From: an uncultured Lachnospiraceae bacterium
GTDB lineage: Bacteria; Bacillota; Clostridia; Lachnospirales; Lachnospiraceae
Assembly: GCA_902794825.1 (NCBI GenBank)
Contig: CADBIU010000031.1
Coordinates: 1 to 40,779 of the forward strand
Direction: 5' to 3'
Length of the DNA stretch: 40,779 nt
In this document: positions 24,783-33,904 of the stretch, piece by piece
How the letters are laid out: each line of letters begins with the position of its first letter
Position numbering within the stretch: position 1 is the stretch's first letter
Translations under genes and position numbers: made by a program
The notes under the pieces: model-generated
Told to the model about the DNA's origin: nothing
Seen by the model: only the letters and a program-made list of their open reading frames with translations
The model's database searches: none

Positions 24783-26330
24783 TCAGATCCCGAGAAGAGA
24801 AAGCGCTTCCTGCTGCAGAGATTCCCTGCGGTCCTTGAGCAGCAGAAGCCTGTTGTATCTGTAAAACGCCTCGTTCCCGTTCTCGTTCACAAATTTCAGG
24901 CTGTAATAGCCTGCGGTAAGTTCCGACAGAAACAGCACGATCTCCTGCCCCTCTCCGAAAGTCGCCGAGAGAAAACGGAAGCTGTTTGTCAGATGTCTGT
25001 CTGTCGCCGCGATCTCCTCTTTTCTCGCTGTCTCCGCCGCGTCAAATGATTGTTTGAGCAGCGTGAAATCATGCCGCGGGTCTCCGTTTCCTTCCAGAGA
25101 GACGAGCTTTTCCATCTCTCTGAGTCTGGCGCTGACCTTTCTCTCCACTCTCTCGCTCTCTCTGTCGAGCATTCTGGCTTTTTTCAGGCGCTCAGTCTCC
25201 TGCTCACACAAAAGCCTTCTTCCCGCCAGAAGATATTTTGCATTGTTTTCTCCGGCATCTGTCTTCATCTCCGCGCTTCTCTTAAGCGCTCCCCTGACAG
25301 TGGTGAGTTCCTCCAGGACCCTCTTCTGAACTCTCTGCATCTCGGCATAAGCTGTAAATTCCTGGCTGAGGCTGTCAATAAGAAGGCCGAGGATACTGAG
25401 TTTCTCATCGAAGGGAGCCTCCCTGAGCACTGTACTTTCCTCGGGGACAGACCCTTCAAGGATCTCCGGGATCCTGTAGAGAGTGCGGTATTTGCTGTAC
25501 AGCTCGTAATAGGACGCAAATCCAGCCGCAACCTCCGAATCCTGCAGGTACTGTACGCAGAGCCTCTCATTCACCGGAATGCCCATCTTCTCGTAGACCT
25601 TGATGATCCTGGAGAGGTCCTCCCAGCCTCTGGCTGTCACGAACTGCCTGCCGTCGATCTGTGTTTTGACACTGTAAAAGTCTTTCTTCCGGATCTCAAG
25701 ATAGGACAGGATCGCCCCGTGGATCCCCATCTGGTACGCGTACTCCTTCCACACCGGGAAGTCTTCCTCGATATCGATCCTCTTTACGCGGTCCAGCGTA
25801 ACGATGTCGAAATCCCTCACGGACTTATTGTACTGGGGCGGATTTCCGGCTGTGACGATGATAAAACCGTCCGGGACCTTGTGGTTTCCGAACATTTTGT
25901 ACTGCAGAAACTGCAGCATAGTCGGCGCCAGTGTCTCCGAGACACAGTTGATCTCGTCCAGAAACAGGATTCCCTCTGATATGCCTGACAGTTCGATCTG
26001 GTCGTAGACCGAGGCCACGATCTCACTCATCGTGTACTCGGTGACGGAGTACTCCTCCCCGCCGTATTCCTTCTTAGAAATAAAGGGCAGGCCGATGGCG
26101 CTCTGTCTTGTGTGATGGGTGATCGTATAAGAGATCAGGCTGATCCCGCACTCCCGCGCCACCTGCTCCATGATAGCGGTTTTGCCGATGCCGGGCGGTC
26201 CCATGAGAAGGATGGGTCTTTGTCTCTCCGGAGGTATCTCATAAGCCCCGGTATCGTCCTTTTTCAGGTAAGCCCTGACTGTATTGATCACTTCCTGCTT
26301 GGCTTCCTTGATGTTTAATCTGATATTCAA
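24783..26330 (-). CDS. MoxR-family AAA+ ATPase
   Basis: A 515-residue protein. The AAA module fills residues 1-260: Walker A LMGPPGIGKTAIMEQ, Walker B GILFLDEINCV, sensor 1 IVTAGNPPQYNKS, and LDRVKRIDIEEDFP before the lid. The second half is a long charged helical region (RVQKRVLEELTTVRGALKR, ESERVERKVSARLREMEKL) likely to form coiled coil. MoxR ATPases act with VWA-domain partners as chaperone-like remodelling pairs, and here the VWA gene is directly upstream. The TTG start at 26330 overlaps the VWA stop (TTGA), with GGGAG 6 nt upstream, so translation is coupled. Confidence 0.9.
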   Translation of the reverse strand: MNIRLNIKEAKQEVINTVRAYLKKDDTGAYEIPPERQRPILLMGPPGIGKTAIMEQVARECGISLISYTITHHTRQSAIGLPFISKKEYGGEEYSVTEYTMSEIVASVYDQIELSGISEGILFLDEINCVSETLAPTMLQFLQYKMFGNHKVPDGFIIVTAGNPPQYNKSVRDFDIVTLDRVKRIDIEEDFPVWKEYAYQMGIHGAILSYLEIRKKDFYSVKTQIDGRQFVTARGWEDLSRIIKVYEKMGIPVNERLCVQYLQDSEVAAGFASYYELYSKYRTLYRIPEILEGSVPEESTVLREAPFDEKLSILGLLIDSLSQEFTAYAEMQRVQKRVLEELTTVRGALKRSAEMKTDAGENNAKYLLAGRRLLCEQETERLKKARMLDRESERVERKVSARLREMEKLVSLEGNGDPRHDFTLLKQSFDAAETARKEEIAATDRHLTNSFRFLSATFGEGQEIVLFLSELTAGYYSLKFVNENGNEAFYRYNRLLLLKDRRESLQQEALSLLGI

Positions 26331-27748
26331 TGTGTACTCCCGCGCCTCTCTACTGTTTCCATCCCCTCCGGGGTCAGGAATAATTTAATGGCCCAGTCCG
26401 GCACTCCCGTGTCGTCCAGTTCCTCGTCCTTCCAGAAAACAAATGCCGTCTCATAATCCGTCGGCTTCTTCGGGTACTCCCCGAATCCGTCCGTAAAATA
26501 CATAAGCCCCCTCAGGTTCTCCAGTTCTCCCCTGGCCCTGAGGTCCTCCACATAGTTGAAGACCGGTCTGAAATCCGTTCCGAATCCGCCCTTCACCTCA
26601 AATTCCTCCGCATACTGCTGAAGCTGGGTAATGTCGCTGATCACCCGGTCATTCTGGACCTTGTCGTCGCATTCGATCAAATGGATCTCCGTTTTCTTAA
26701 AAAAGCTCCCGATCCCCGACAGAAGGTCCGCCGTCTCGTTCAGGAACTGCTGCACGAGGACCTTCTGACAGGACGCCGACGTATCGATGGCGATCACCAG
26801 CGAATCCACTTTCCGGATCTCCCGGAACTCATTCTCCTCGATCAGAGGCATATTGCCGTACAGCTCCATCCCGTAATAATAAAACCCGTAGTCGAAGGAG
26901 TCGAGATCGATCCCTGCCTCCTCGCGAAGGATCGAGAACCTCTGGAGGAACTCCCTGTAGTCCGTGCGCTTTCTGCTCTCAAATCGAAGGATCCTGGATA
27001 GGGAGCCGTATTCCTCCGATCTCTCCTTCCCGATCAGGTCAAGATCCGCCTCGATCTGCTCCGCGTTTTTCTTCCATTCGTCCTCTTTGGGGTTTACCGG
27101 CTTTAAATGCCGTGAATCCTGCGTCTCCTGCTGACCGTCCTGCCCGTCATTGTCCGGCGGAGCGCCGGGCGGAGTCCCGGGCGGCTTTTCCCGCGGCTCC
27201 TCGTCCTCCATGCGCTGCCAGAAACTGTGGTCGTCCACCGTAAACTCCCTGCGCAAGGCTTCTTCCATCGCGTATTCTCGGTCCCTCTCCAGAAACCAGG
27301 CGTAGATCTTCTCTGCCGTCAGGATTCTGATCTCGGACTCGAGTTTCTCATACCATCCCTCCCGGAAAGTCGAGTGGGATCTCGCGATCACATCATAAGT
27401 CATGGAGTCTACGACCGACTCCGCGGCAATGTCGCAGCACAGATCCCACAGCTCCGGATCTTCCCTGTCTCTTGCTGAGAACATGTGGCGAAACAGGCAG
27501 TGGATCAGCATATGCATATACATTCTGTTCATCCTGCGGGGTCTCTCCACATAAACCTGAAGAAGAAATCCCGGGTTAAAGCGTATGTAAGCCGCGTCTG
27601 TTCCCGCGGAGGATGTCGCGAGGTCCATCTTGAAGCCAAGGCTGTTCAGGGCGGGCGCCATAAACCGCATGGACAGAAGCAGTTCCGTCCGGACCGCGTC
27701 CAGGATCCTGAAACCCATCTGCTCCAGTTTCTCTCTGGTGTCAGACAT
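26327..27748 (-). CDS. VWA-domain partner of the MoxR ATPase (DUF2201-like)
   Basis: A 473-residue protein. The N-terminal half matches the putative metallopeptidase part of VWA-like DUF2201 proteins, but the usual HExxH is degenerate (MLIHCLFRHMFSARD lacks the glutamate). A low-complexity Pro/Gln/Asp linker lies near 190-225. The C-terminal VWA-like domain begins VDSLVIAIDTSASCQKVL, with an intact MIDAS motif DxSxS, and goes on to LMYFTDGFGEYPKK. It is coupled to the MoxR gene by a 4-bp overlap. Pairing matches RavA-ViaA-like and MoxR-CoxE-like systems; target unknown. Confidence 0.88.
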   Translation of the reverse strand: MSDTREKLEQMGFRILDAVRTELLLSMRFMAPALNSLGFKMDLATSSAGTDAAYIRFNPGFLLQVYVERPRRMNRMYMHMLIHCLFRHMFSARDREDPELWDLCCDIAAESVVDSMTYDVIARSHSTFREGWYEKLESEIRILTAEKIYAWFLERDREYAMEEALRREFTVDDHSFWQRMEDEEPREKPPGTPPGAPPDNDGQDGQQETQDSRHLKPVNPKEDEWKKNAEQIEADLDLIGKERSEEYGSLSRILRFESRKRTDYREFLQRFSILREEAGIDLDSFDYGFYYYGMELYGNMPLIEENEFREIRKVDSLVIAIDTSASCQKVLVQQFLNETADLLSGIGSFFKKTEIHLIECDDKVQNDRVISDITQLQQYAEEFEVKGGFGTDFRPVFNYVEDLRARGELENLRGLMYFTDGFGEYPKKPTDYETAFVFWKDEELDDTGVPDWAIKLFLTPEGMETVERRGSTH

Positions 27749-27815
27749 TCCGATTCCTTTCTGCTGTATAGTTACAGATCAAAATATAGTCATTGCTGCC
27801 GGTCATCCGTTTCCG

Positions 27816-28706
27816 TCACCAGTCTTCAAGTTCCATAGACAAATTCAGGTTTTTCCCGGCTGTCTCTCTTCCGCTCTCCATAAGTACCGCGCATATGGCG
27901 GTCTCCCCCAGTTCTGAGGCGATCCTGAGAGCTTTAGCACACGCCTGGCTGTCTGCCAGCCCTCTCTCTGTGAGGAGTCTCACTCTGTCGATCTGACCGC
28001 TCCTGATAAAGCGCTCCAAGGCCTGCTCCGCGTGTTCTGTAAGGAACTGCGTGTAATGCCTCTTAGCGGCTTCGTCGAGGTCATGGGGGAACATAAGTCT
28101 GTCTGATGCGATCACCGCCGCAAAGGACGCGTCGTCGCGCTCCATAAAGGAAAACAGTCGGTCATACTCCCTGAATCTGATCTCCCTTTTCCGGACACAG
28201 TTTCTGTACGCGTACCCGCCTCCCTCGTAGGCGAACTGGATCGTCCTGGCCATCGTGTTCTCCGATGCGATCAGGGCGTATTCCGGGAAAGACAGGCGGA
28301 TCTCCTCCCCGGGCAGAAGCAAGTGAAAGCTCATAGCGTGGTCGTTGTCCGAGAGCATATCCTTTACAAGCGCGTAAGACTGTCCTCCGAGTCTGATCTC
28401 GATCTCCTCAAGATCGGTACACTGGCGGATAACGCCGTCGTAATAGTCCTCTACACTGTCATACAGGCTCATCCTGCGCAGAGCCGCGCAGTTGTGAAAC
28501 GCGAACAGACAAAGTCTCTTTACCGATGCCGGAAGCACCGCTTCCCTCAGGTCCTTTCTGCCGGCGAAAGCGTGCTTTCCGATGCTTCTGACCGCAAGCC
28601 CCTCAATCCTGTCCGGTATCGTCAGGCTTCTCACAGAACCTTCAAATCCGGTTATTTCTATACAGTCCTCCCCGAGGTACCGTATCTTCTCATAAGTAAA
28701 TGGCAT
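27816..28706 (-). CDS. LRR (BspA-type) protein, first gene of the MoxR-VWA cluster
   Basis: A 296-residue soluble protein. Residues 20-115 hold BspA/LRR_5-type leucine-rich repeats (VRSLTIPDRIEGLAVRSIGK, HAFAGRKDLREAVLPASVKR, AFHNCAALRRMSLYDSVEDY). The last third is helical and ankyrin-like (RLLTERGLADSQACAKALRI, ASELGETAICAVLMESGRE). No signal peptide, so unlike surface BspA proteins it should be cytoplasmic. It precedes the VWA gene by 67 bp on the same strand. It may be the substrate adaptor of the MoxR-VWA pair, which is inference from gene order. Confidence 0.8.
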   Translation of the reverse strand: MPFTYEKIRYLGEDCIEITGFEGSVRSLTIPDRIEGLAVRSIGKHAFAGRKDLREAVLPASVKRLCLFAFHNCAALRRMSLYDSVEDYYDGVIRQCTDLEEIEIRLGGQSYALVKDMLSDNDHAMSFHLLLPGEEIRLSFPEYALIASENTMARTIQFAYEGGGYAYRNCVRKREIRFREYDRLFSFMERDDASFAAVIASDRLMFPHDLDEAAKRHYTQFLTEHAEQALERFIRSGQIDRVRLLTERGLADSQACAKALRIASELGETAICAVLMESGRETAGKNLNLSMELEDW

Positions 28707-28808
28707 TCCCGCGTCGCTCCTTCCCGTTTCACAAAAATTATAGCAAATAAGAAGGCATTACTCCATGAATTAGTCCATATATTAGTCTGCGAAAAGATCC
28801 GCGTGCTC

Positions 28809-28838
28809 AAAAAAAGGAGCAGCCTCGGCTGCTCCTTT
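28809..28838 (-). terminator. Intrinsic terminator of the lipoprotein gene
   Basis: Stem GGAGCAGCC/GGCTGCTCC (28816-28835), followed on the minus strand by TTTTTTT. It separates the 29-kb lipoprotein gene from the LRR-VWA-MoxR run. Confidence 0.92.
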
Positions 28839-28869
28839 CCCATACCTCTTCAGGTACCCGTATTCTGTT

Positions 28870-29796
28870 TTAAAGTCCGGTCACGTTATCAAAAAGACCG
28901 GTGCCGGACGCATCAGGCGCATCCTCTGCGGAGGAGATCACTTTCTCCGGGATCTTCAGTTCGTCGATGGTGTTGTATTCAAGATCGTCCACCGTGATCA
29001 CGAATTTGTCAGCGGTCACGCTGACGCCGTTTTCTCTGAGCATATCCCCAATCAGAAGATTGCCGAGAGCTGTGCAGTCCACTGTGGCTGCGGCAGGCAG
29101 CATCTCATCTTTGTAGATATAGAGTACAATGTTCGCGTCAGCTCCGGTGAAATCCAGATCCTCCGATATGGAGGAGCCCTCTCCCGACATATCGCCGGCA
29201 GCTCTGAGGATCTCTCCGATCAGTTCTCCGCTCACATTGACGTCCATTCTGTAAACTTCTCTCTCTCCCTTCATCTCTGTCTCTTCAGCCAGAACAGCTT
29301 TGACGTCGCCGGAAACGATCTTTTGCAGGATTCCGAGCATTACCTTGTAGTCAGGAAGTTTCTCCGTCTCCTGCCCGTTTTCCTGCTCGTTTTCTTTGTC
29401 ATTCTGTAGTTTCAGCCAGTTCTCGCCGTCCATACTCGCGTATACGACTGCTTCATCATCCCGGGTCTGCATATAGCTCTCCACGGGAAGAGAAATCTCC
29501 CCGATAATAGGGAATTTTGTCCCGACAGATCCCTTTACATGGCTCACTCCCGAATCCCTGACTGTTTCCATTTCGAGATCCGCGTTCAGCGCAAGGTCGA
29601 ATTCAATGCCTTCTGCAGAAGCCGGTCCCTCATAGTCCGCTCTGATATTGCCCTTGACGGATTTAACCGTTTCAAGGTTTTTCATCACTTTTTTGGTAAT
29701 GCTGACCGCAGTGGGCTTAAAGAGGCTGCACCCCGTAAGGGAGGTCAGCGCCACGACCGCGGCAAGAAATATTGCGATTATTCTGGATTTTTTCAT
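28870..29796 (-). CDS. Lipoprotein of unknown function
   Basis: A 308-residue exported protein. The signal peptide RIIAIFLAAVVALTSL ends in lipobox LTGC. The mature part alternates strands (VKSVKGNIRADYEGPASAEG, SHVKGSVGTKFPIIGEISL, AVVYASMDGENWLKLQNDKE), which recalls the LolA/LppX-like open barrel seen in clostridial DUF6612-type lipoproteins. That assignment is by look only. The ATG at 29796 follows TGGAGGAAG; further in-frame upstream codons lack a site. Monocistronic between two terminators. Confidence 0.75.
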   Translation of the reverse strand: MKKSRIIAIFLAAVVALTSLTGCSLFKPTAVSITKKVMKNLETVKSVKGNIRADYEGPASAEGIEFDLALNADLEMETVRDSGVSHVKGSVGTKFPIIGEISLPVESYMQTRDDEAVVYASMDGENWLKLQNDKENEQENGQETEKLPDYKVMLGILQKIVSGDVKAVLAEETEMKGEREVYRMDVNVSGELIGEILRAAGDMSGEGSSISEDLDFTGADANIVLYIYKDEMLPAAATVDCTALGNLLIGDMLRENGVSVTADKFVITVDDLEYNTIDELKIPEKVISSAEDAPDASGTGLFDNVTGL

Positions 29797-29914
29797 ACTC
29801 TTCCTCCAAAACTTATTTCTCATTCGTAACCGGGAAGCCCCGGCGCGCACAGAGCACTGCCGGGATCATCCTATATAATATACGTATTTCATCCGCTTTC
29901 GGCACGCTGTTGCA

Positions 29915-29954
29915 GAAAAAACGGCTCTCTGCCGCCTTCACGGTAGAGAGCCGT
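29915..29954 (-). terminator. Intrinsic terminator of galE
   Basis: Stem ACGGCTCTCT.CCG / CGG.AGAGAGCCGT, followed on the minus strand by TTTTTT, 23 bp past the galE stop. Confidence 0.92.
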
Positions 29955-29977
29955 CCGATTCCCGTTCCCTGGGTTTA

Positions 29978-30994
29978 TTATTCTACATAGCCGTCAGGAT
30001 TATTGCTCTGCCAGTTCCAGCCGTCCCTGCACATATCCTCGAGATTCTTCTCCGCAGTCCAGCCCAGAACTTCTCTTGCCTTGGCGGGGTCGCTGTAGCA
30101 GACAGCGATATCGCCGGGTCTTCTGGGGTCGATCACGTAGGGCAGCTCTCTTCCGCAGGCCTTTGAAAACGCCTTGATAATGTCGAGAACGCTGTAGCCG
30201 TGCCCTGTGCCCAGATTGAAGATGTTGACGCCGTCAAGCTTCTCCATGCCCTCGATGGCCTTAACGTGACCCTTTGCCAGGTCGACAACGTGGATATAGT
30301 CGCGGATGCCGGTTCCGTCGGGAGTGTCATAGTCGTTGCCGAATACGTGAACCTTCTCGAGCTTTCCGGTAGCGACCTGAGCCACATAAGGAAGCAGATT
30401 GTTCGGGATTCCCTTGGGATCTTCGCCGATCAGGCCGCTCTCGTGAGCTCCGATGGGGTTAAAATAGCGAAGCAGCATCACTTTCCAGCGGTTGTCCGCT
30501 TTCCAGATATCCGTCAGGATCCTCTCCTGCATGGACTTTGTCTCGCCATAAGGGTTGGTCGTGATACCCTTGGGGCACTCCTCCGTGATCGGAATGAACG
30601 CGGGGTCTCCGTATACTGTCGCAGAAGATGAGAATACGATCTTAAAGCAGTCATGCTCTCTCATCGACTTGCAGAGTGTAAGCGTGGATCCGAGGTTGTT
30701 CTCATAATACTCGATCGGCTTCCTGGTGGATTCGCCGACTGCCTTATAACCTGCAAAGTGAATGACCGCGTCGATCTTCTCTTTATCAAACAGGGCGTCC
30801 AGAGCCGCCTTATCGCATACGTCCAGTTCATAGAAAGCAGGGCGCTTGCCTGTGATCTTCTCAATGCGGTCTACGACCATCGCCTTGGAATTGTAGAGGT
30901 TATCCGCGATGACGACTTCATATCCGGACTGAAGCAGCTCGACTACGGTGTGACTTCCGATAAAACCTGTTCCGCCTGTAACTAATATTGCCAT
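29978..30994 (-). CDS. galE: UDP-glucose 4-epimerase
   Basis: A 338-residue extended SDR enzyme that interconverts UDP-glucose and UDP-galactose, for galactose use and for cell-surface sugars. It has AILVTGGTGFIGSHTVVELL (NAD site), the catalytic serine region FSSSATVYGDP and the YxxxK motif in NPYGETKSMQER. Length is exactly the family norm if translation starts at MAILVTGG (30994). There is no clear Shine-Dalgarno before this ATG. It is the last gene of a run YdcF-EEP-galE. Confidence 0.97.
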   Translation of the reverse strand: MAILVTGGTGFIGSHTVVELLQSGYEVVIADNLYNSKAMVVDRIEKITGKRPAFYELDVCDKAALDALFDKEKIDAVIHFAGYKAVGESTRKPIEYYENNLGSTLTLCKSMREHDCFKIVFSSSATVYGDPAFIPITEECPKGITTNPYGETKSMQERILTDIWKADNRWKVMLLRYFNPIGAHESGLIGEDPKGIPNNLLPYVAQVATGKLEKVHVFGNDYDTPDGTGIRDYIHVVDLAKGHVKAIEGMEKLDGVNIFNLGTGHGYSVLDIIKAFSKACGRELPYVIDPRRPGDIAVCYSDPAKAREVLGWTAEKNLEDMCRDGWNWQSNNPDGYVE

Positions 30995-31045
30995 GGTGTA
31001 AAAACAATGTATTTTTGGATCCAAAATATACCCTGTTGTATTTTT

Positions 31046-32161
31046 TTATTTCAGCACGCATTCGAGCAGCACCGGGTTGTGATCCGTGCACACAAACCCC
31101 AGATCTTTGGTCTCACAGGAGCGGACCTCGATGTTGGAAGACACAATAAATCCGTCGACCGCGTAGTACTGAAAACTCTCCTTGTCCGAACCGGCGTAGG
31201 GCTGGTCGAGAGAGCGGCAGGACGGAACGCCGCTGTCCATAAGGAACTGCCAGCCCTCTCCGAACGCTGCAGTTTCAAGTCTTCCGGGAGCCCATTTTCC
31301 TTCCTGAAGCGGATAAGCGCTGCTATCTATGCTGTCAAAGGTCTGGTTGAAGTCCCCGCCGGCAATGACGTAATTGCCCTTCCCGGCCTCTCTGTTCATG
31401 ATCTCAAAAAGCGCCCTCGTCTGCTCTGTTTTGCCCACGCCGTCGTCATAGGCGTCCATGTGAAGGTTGATGATCACCAGTTCCTTATCGCTGTCCTTTA
31501 TGGGAATACGCGAAAGAAGAAGGCATCTCTTGAAGTTTGCGAGCCTCACAGGCCACTTAAAGGGGCAGGGAAGCTGGATTCTTTCCGCTGAGCTCGTAAA
31601 CGCCCCTGTAAAGCTCATGATCCCGCTTTTGACCCTTCCGATGGGCGGAATGGGAAACGGGATAAATCTCACATTGAGATTATCGGCATAGGCTGAGGAA
31701 TAGCGCAGTTCGTCCTCTTTCAGAAGCCCGTTGATCATAGTGATCTCTTCGTCGATAAAATGGGACCTGGCCGCATTCGTGTCTATCTCCTGATACAGGA
31801 TCACGTCAGGGTCCATCTGCGCAGAAGCCTCCAGGATCCCGTCAAGATTGCTCTGCACTCTCTCCCGGTCGGCAGTCATGACTCCTCTGCCGCCATCCAT
31901 GAAGAAATCCGCGTTATCTCCCAGAGCGCCGTATCCGCAGTTCCAGGTGAGGATCTTCAGCGTATCTCCCTCTTTGAGCAGATCCCAGTTTCCATGATCA
32001 ACAGCAGCCATCTCTCCCGGCTCCGGCTTATATTCGGTCAGCGTCAGGTATTCCAGTATGGCCGCAAACAGAAGGACGATCAGCAGAACTGCTGAGAGCA
32101 GGAACCTGAATATCTTCTTTTTCCTTATGGAATACTTCTTATCATTATCCTTAATATTCAC
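31046..32161 (-). CDS. Membrane-anchored EEP-family phosphatase/nuclease
   Basis: A 371-residue protein. A basic start is followed by one membrane helix (FLLSAVLLIVLLFAAIL), with the catalytic domain outside. Endonuclease/exonuclease/phosphatase motifs are LKILTWNCGYG, VILYQEIDTNAARS (catalytic glutamate), VIINLHMD-type strand, VIAGGDFNQTF, and the final CTDHNPVLLE. Such proteins cleave phosphodiesters in nucleic acids, sphingomyelin or inositol phosphates; substrate not evident. The GTG start at 32161 overlaps the YdcF stop (GTGA) with GGAG 8 nt upstream, so the two are coupled. Confidence 0.87.
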   Translation of the reverse strand: MNIKDNDKKYSIRKKKIFRFLLSAVLLIVLLFAAILEYLTLTEYKPEPGEMAAVDHGNWDLLKEGDTLKILTWNCGYGALGDNADFFMDGGRGVMTADRERVQSNLDGILEASAQMDPDVILYQEIDTNAARSHFIDEEITMINGLLKEDELRYSSAYADNLNVRFIPFPIPPIGRVKSGIMSFTGAFTSSAERIQLPCPFKWPVRLANFKRCLLLSRIPIKDSDKELVIINLHMDAYDDGVGKTEQTRALFEIMNREAGKGNYVIAGGDFNQTFDSIDSSAYPLQEGKWAPGRLETAAFGEGWQFLMDSGVPSCRSLDQPYAGSDKESFQYYAVDGFIVSSNIEVRSCETKDLGFVCTDHNPVLLECVLK

Positions 32162-33210
32162 TGAATCACGCTCCACATCACCGCATCCATAGTCGGGATC
32201 ACGCTGCACAGCCATCCCGCAATAAAGATCAGGAGATTCTTTTTCTTACTCATGATCGCCGCGAACTCACGCAAAAGCGCGCTCGGCCAGTAGTACCGCG
32301 CAACATGTGCCCCGATCCCCGTGCATTCCAGGTCTATGTCGTCGCACAGGCTCAAAGCCCTGTAGACGTGATAGTTGCTCGTCACGAGCGCCACGTAAGG
32401 GTCCGCGTCCCGTTCGTCGATGATCTTTTTGGAAAAGGCCAGGTTCTCTCTTGTCGTCGTCGACCTGTCCTCCTTAATAATATGATCCTTCGGGATCCCG
32501 TGCTCTATAAGATACTGTTCCATCGCCTCCGCTTCGGAGATCTCTTCGTCCCGCCCTTTTCCTCCGGAAGGGATCAGGATCGGCGGCGTAGGATCCTTCT
32601 CGTAGACCTCTATTGCCTTGTCAATACGGTCTGCCAGAAGTTTCGAAACTTCTCTTCCCCGCAGCAGCCCGCTGCCGTGAATGATCACATAGTCAAAGTC
32701 CCTCTTGCGGGGAATGAGCTGTAAAAGCACCGTATAACTCATAAACGACACAAATACCACTGATACATATATCACCGACAGGCTTATAAAAAGCAGCACT
32801 TTCATTCCGGTCGTGATAAACTCGGAATTTTGGTCTGACCAGAATATCGGGAAAATAAAGAACAGGAAAAAGCACAGTTCTCCCACCCCCACCAGGATCC
32901 CCATGAGCAGGGAAAGCATGTTCTGAAGAGACCGCCCCTCTTTGCGGTACATGATCACGCCGTTCTCTATGAGCACAGCGGGAACAGACAGGAGCACTGC
33001 AAAGATCAGGATCGAAAGCGCCCTGGCCGTCCCCAGCGCATGACTTCCCGACAGCACACAAAAAAGCGGCGCCGAAGACGCCGCTGCCAGCAGCAGATAA
33101 ATACAATTCCTGAACCTGCTCCTGTCGACGGTGACCGACACCGCCAGAACTCCCCAGAACAGCAGGCAGGGCACCGCGTATTCAAATACTCTGCTCAGAT
33201 AACCACTCAT
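32158..33210 (-). CDS. YdcF-like (DUF218) membrane protein
   Basis: A 350-residue protein. The N-terminal 170 residues hold about five membrane helices (VPCLLFWGVLAVSVTV, ALSILIFAVLLSVPAVL, ELCFFLFFIFPIFW). The DUF218 domain follows, with DYVIIHGSGLLRGREVSKLL, PPILIPSGGKGRDEEISEAE, DRSTTTRENLAFSKKII and VTSNYHVYRALSLC. This family includes ElyC/SanA-like proteins linked to envelope integrity; biochemical role is unsettled. First gene of the operon with the EEP protein and galE. Confidence 0.88.
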   Translation of the reverse strand: MSGYLSRVFEYAVPCLLFWGVLAVSVTVDRSRFRNCIYLLLAAASSAPLFCVLSGSHALGTARALSILIFAVLLSVPAVLIENGVIMYRKEGRSLQNMLSLLMGILVGVGELCFFLFFIFPIFWSDQNSEFITTGMKVLLFISLSVIYVSVVFVSFMSYTVLLQLIPRKRDFDYVIIHGSGLLRGREVSKLLADRIDKAIEVYEKDPTPPILIPSGGKGRDEEISEAEAMEQYLIEHGIPKDHIIKEDRSTTTRENLAFSKKIIDERDADPYVALVTSNYHVYRALSLCDDIDLECTGIGAHVARYYWPSALLREFAAIMSKKKNLLIFIAGWLCSVIPTMDAVMWSVIQ

Positions 33211-33277
33211 TTTTCACATAATCTCCTAATATGATCGATAAATCAGAAGATTATTATATCACTTTAACCCTTCGCCG

Positions 33278-33811
33278 TCACTGCAGAGCCATGGTTTTAA
33301 CTCTGTTCAGCGCATTGGATACTACCGGAATACTGATGAAGATCAATACGATCACTGCCTCACCCGCAATGTAAATGATATTGTACACTGCGGAATAAGC
33401 TGCCGCGTTCCATCCCTCCCAGGCATATTCGCCAAAGAAGATCCAGCCGGAAAGAAAAGCGAAAAACCAGCGTCCGATACACGCGGCAATGTAGCCCTTC
33501 TGGTATCCGAACTTCTGGCCCGCAAAGAAACCGGAGAGGCCGAAAGCCGCAAACGCAAGGCCGTAATCAATAAAGACCTGCACAGGTGTCAAAATATAGG
33601 GACCAAGGAAGAACTGAAGGATCCCGTGGGCGAATCCTGCCGCGATCCCCACTGCAGGGCCGAAAAAGAAGCCCGGAAGAGTCGCGAAAAACGTAGACGC
33701 CAGTGTAATGGACCCCCCGGTGGGGAACTCAAACACCTTGATCATACTGGTCACACTGGCCAGTGCGATGCACATTGCGCTAAAGACGAGAACTTTGATA
33801 CTTTTGGACAT
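33278..33811 (-). CDS. thiT: Thiamine ECF transporter substrate-binding subunit
   Basis: A 177-residue membrane protein with about six helices, the S component that binds thiamine and works with the shared EcfA-EcfA'-EcfT module (not in the window). ThiT features are PTGGSITLASTFFATLPGFF, LGPYILTPVQVFIDYGLAF, and the C-terminal GWIFFGEYAWEGWNAAAYS whose aromatic and acidic residues fit the thiamine pocket. The ATG at 33811 lies after AAGGAGG and a T-run, inside an expression-platform hairpin. A TPP riboswitch just upstream confirms the substrate and predicts shut-off when thiamine is plentiful. Confidence 0.94.
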   Translation of the reverse strand: MSKSIKVLVFSAMCIALASVTSMIKVFEFPTGGSITLASTFFATLPGFFFGPAVGIAAGFAHGILQFFLGPYILTPVQVFIDYGLAFAAFGLSGFFAGQKFGYQKGYIAACIGRWFFAFLSGWIFFGEYAWEGWNAAAYSAVYNIIYIAGEAVIVLIFISIPVVSNALNRVKTMALQ

Positions 33812-33839
33812 AAAAAAACCTCCTTTGTTGTACAGGAGG
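33812..33839 (-). terminator. Riboswitch expression platform: hairpin holding the thiT ribosome site
   Basis: CCTCCT (33834-33839 read on minus) pairs with AGGAGG (33819-33824), followed by TTTTTTT and then the thiT ATG. The same hairpin hides the Shine-Dalgarno and looks like an intrinsic terminator. Confidence 0.75.
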
Positions 33840-33904
33840 AGAGTTGGTTCACAGCACTTCAAACAAATCACAGAACCGGCTTAAAGCCGCTAGTCATTCA
33901 AGTA

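Noticed and set aside
31014-31027. TTTTGGATCCAAAA palindrome before galE
   Set aside because: Short AT-flanked palindrome without a promoter or T-run; not enough to call an operator or terminator.
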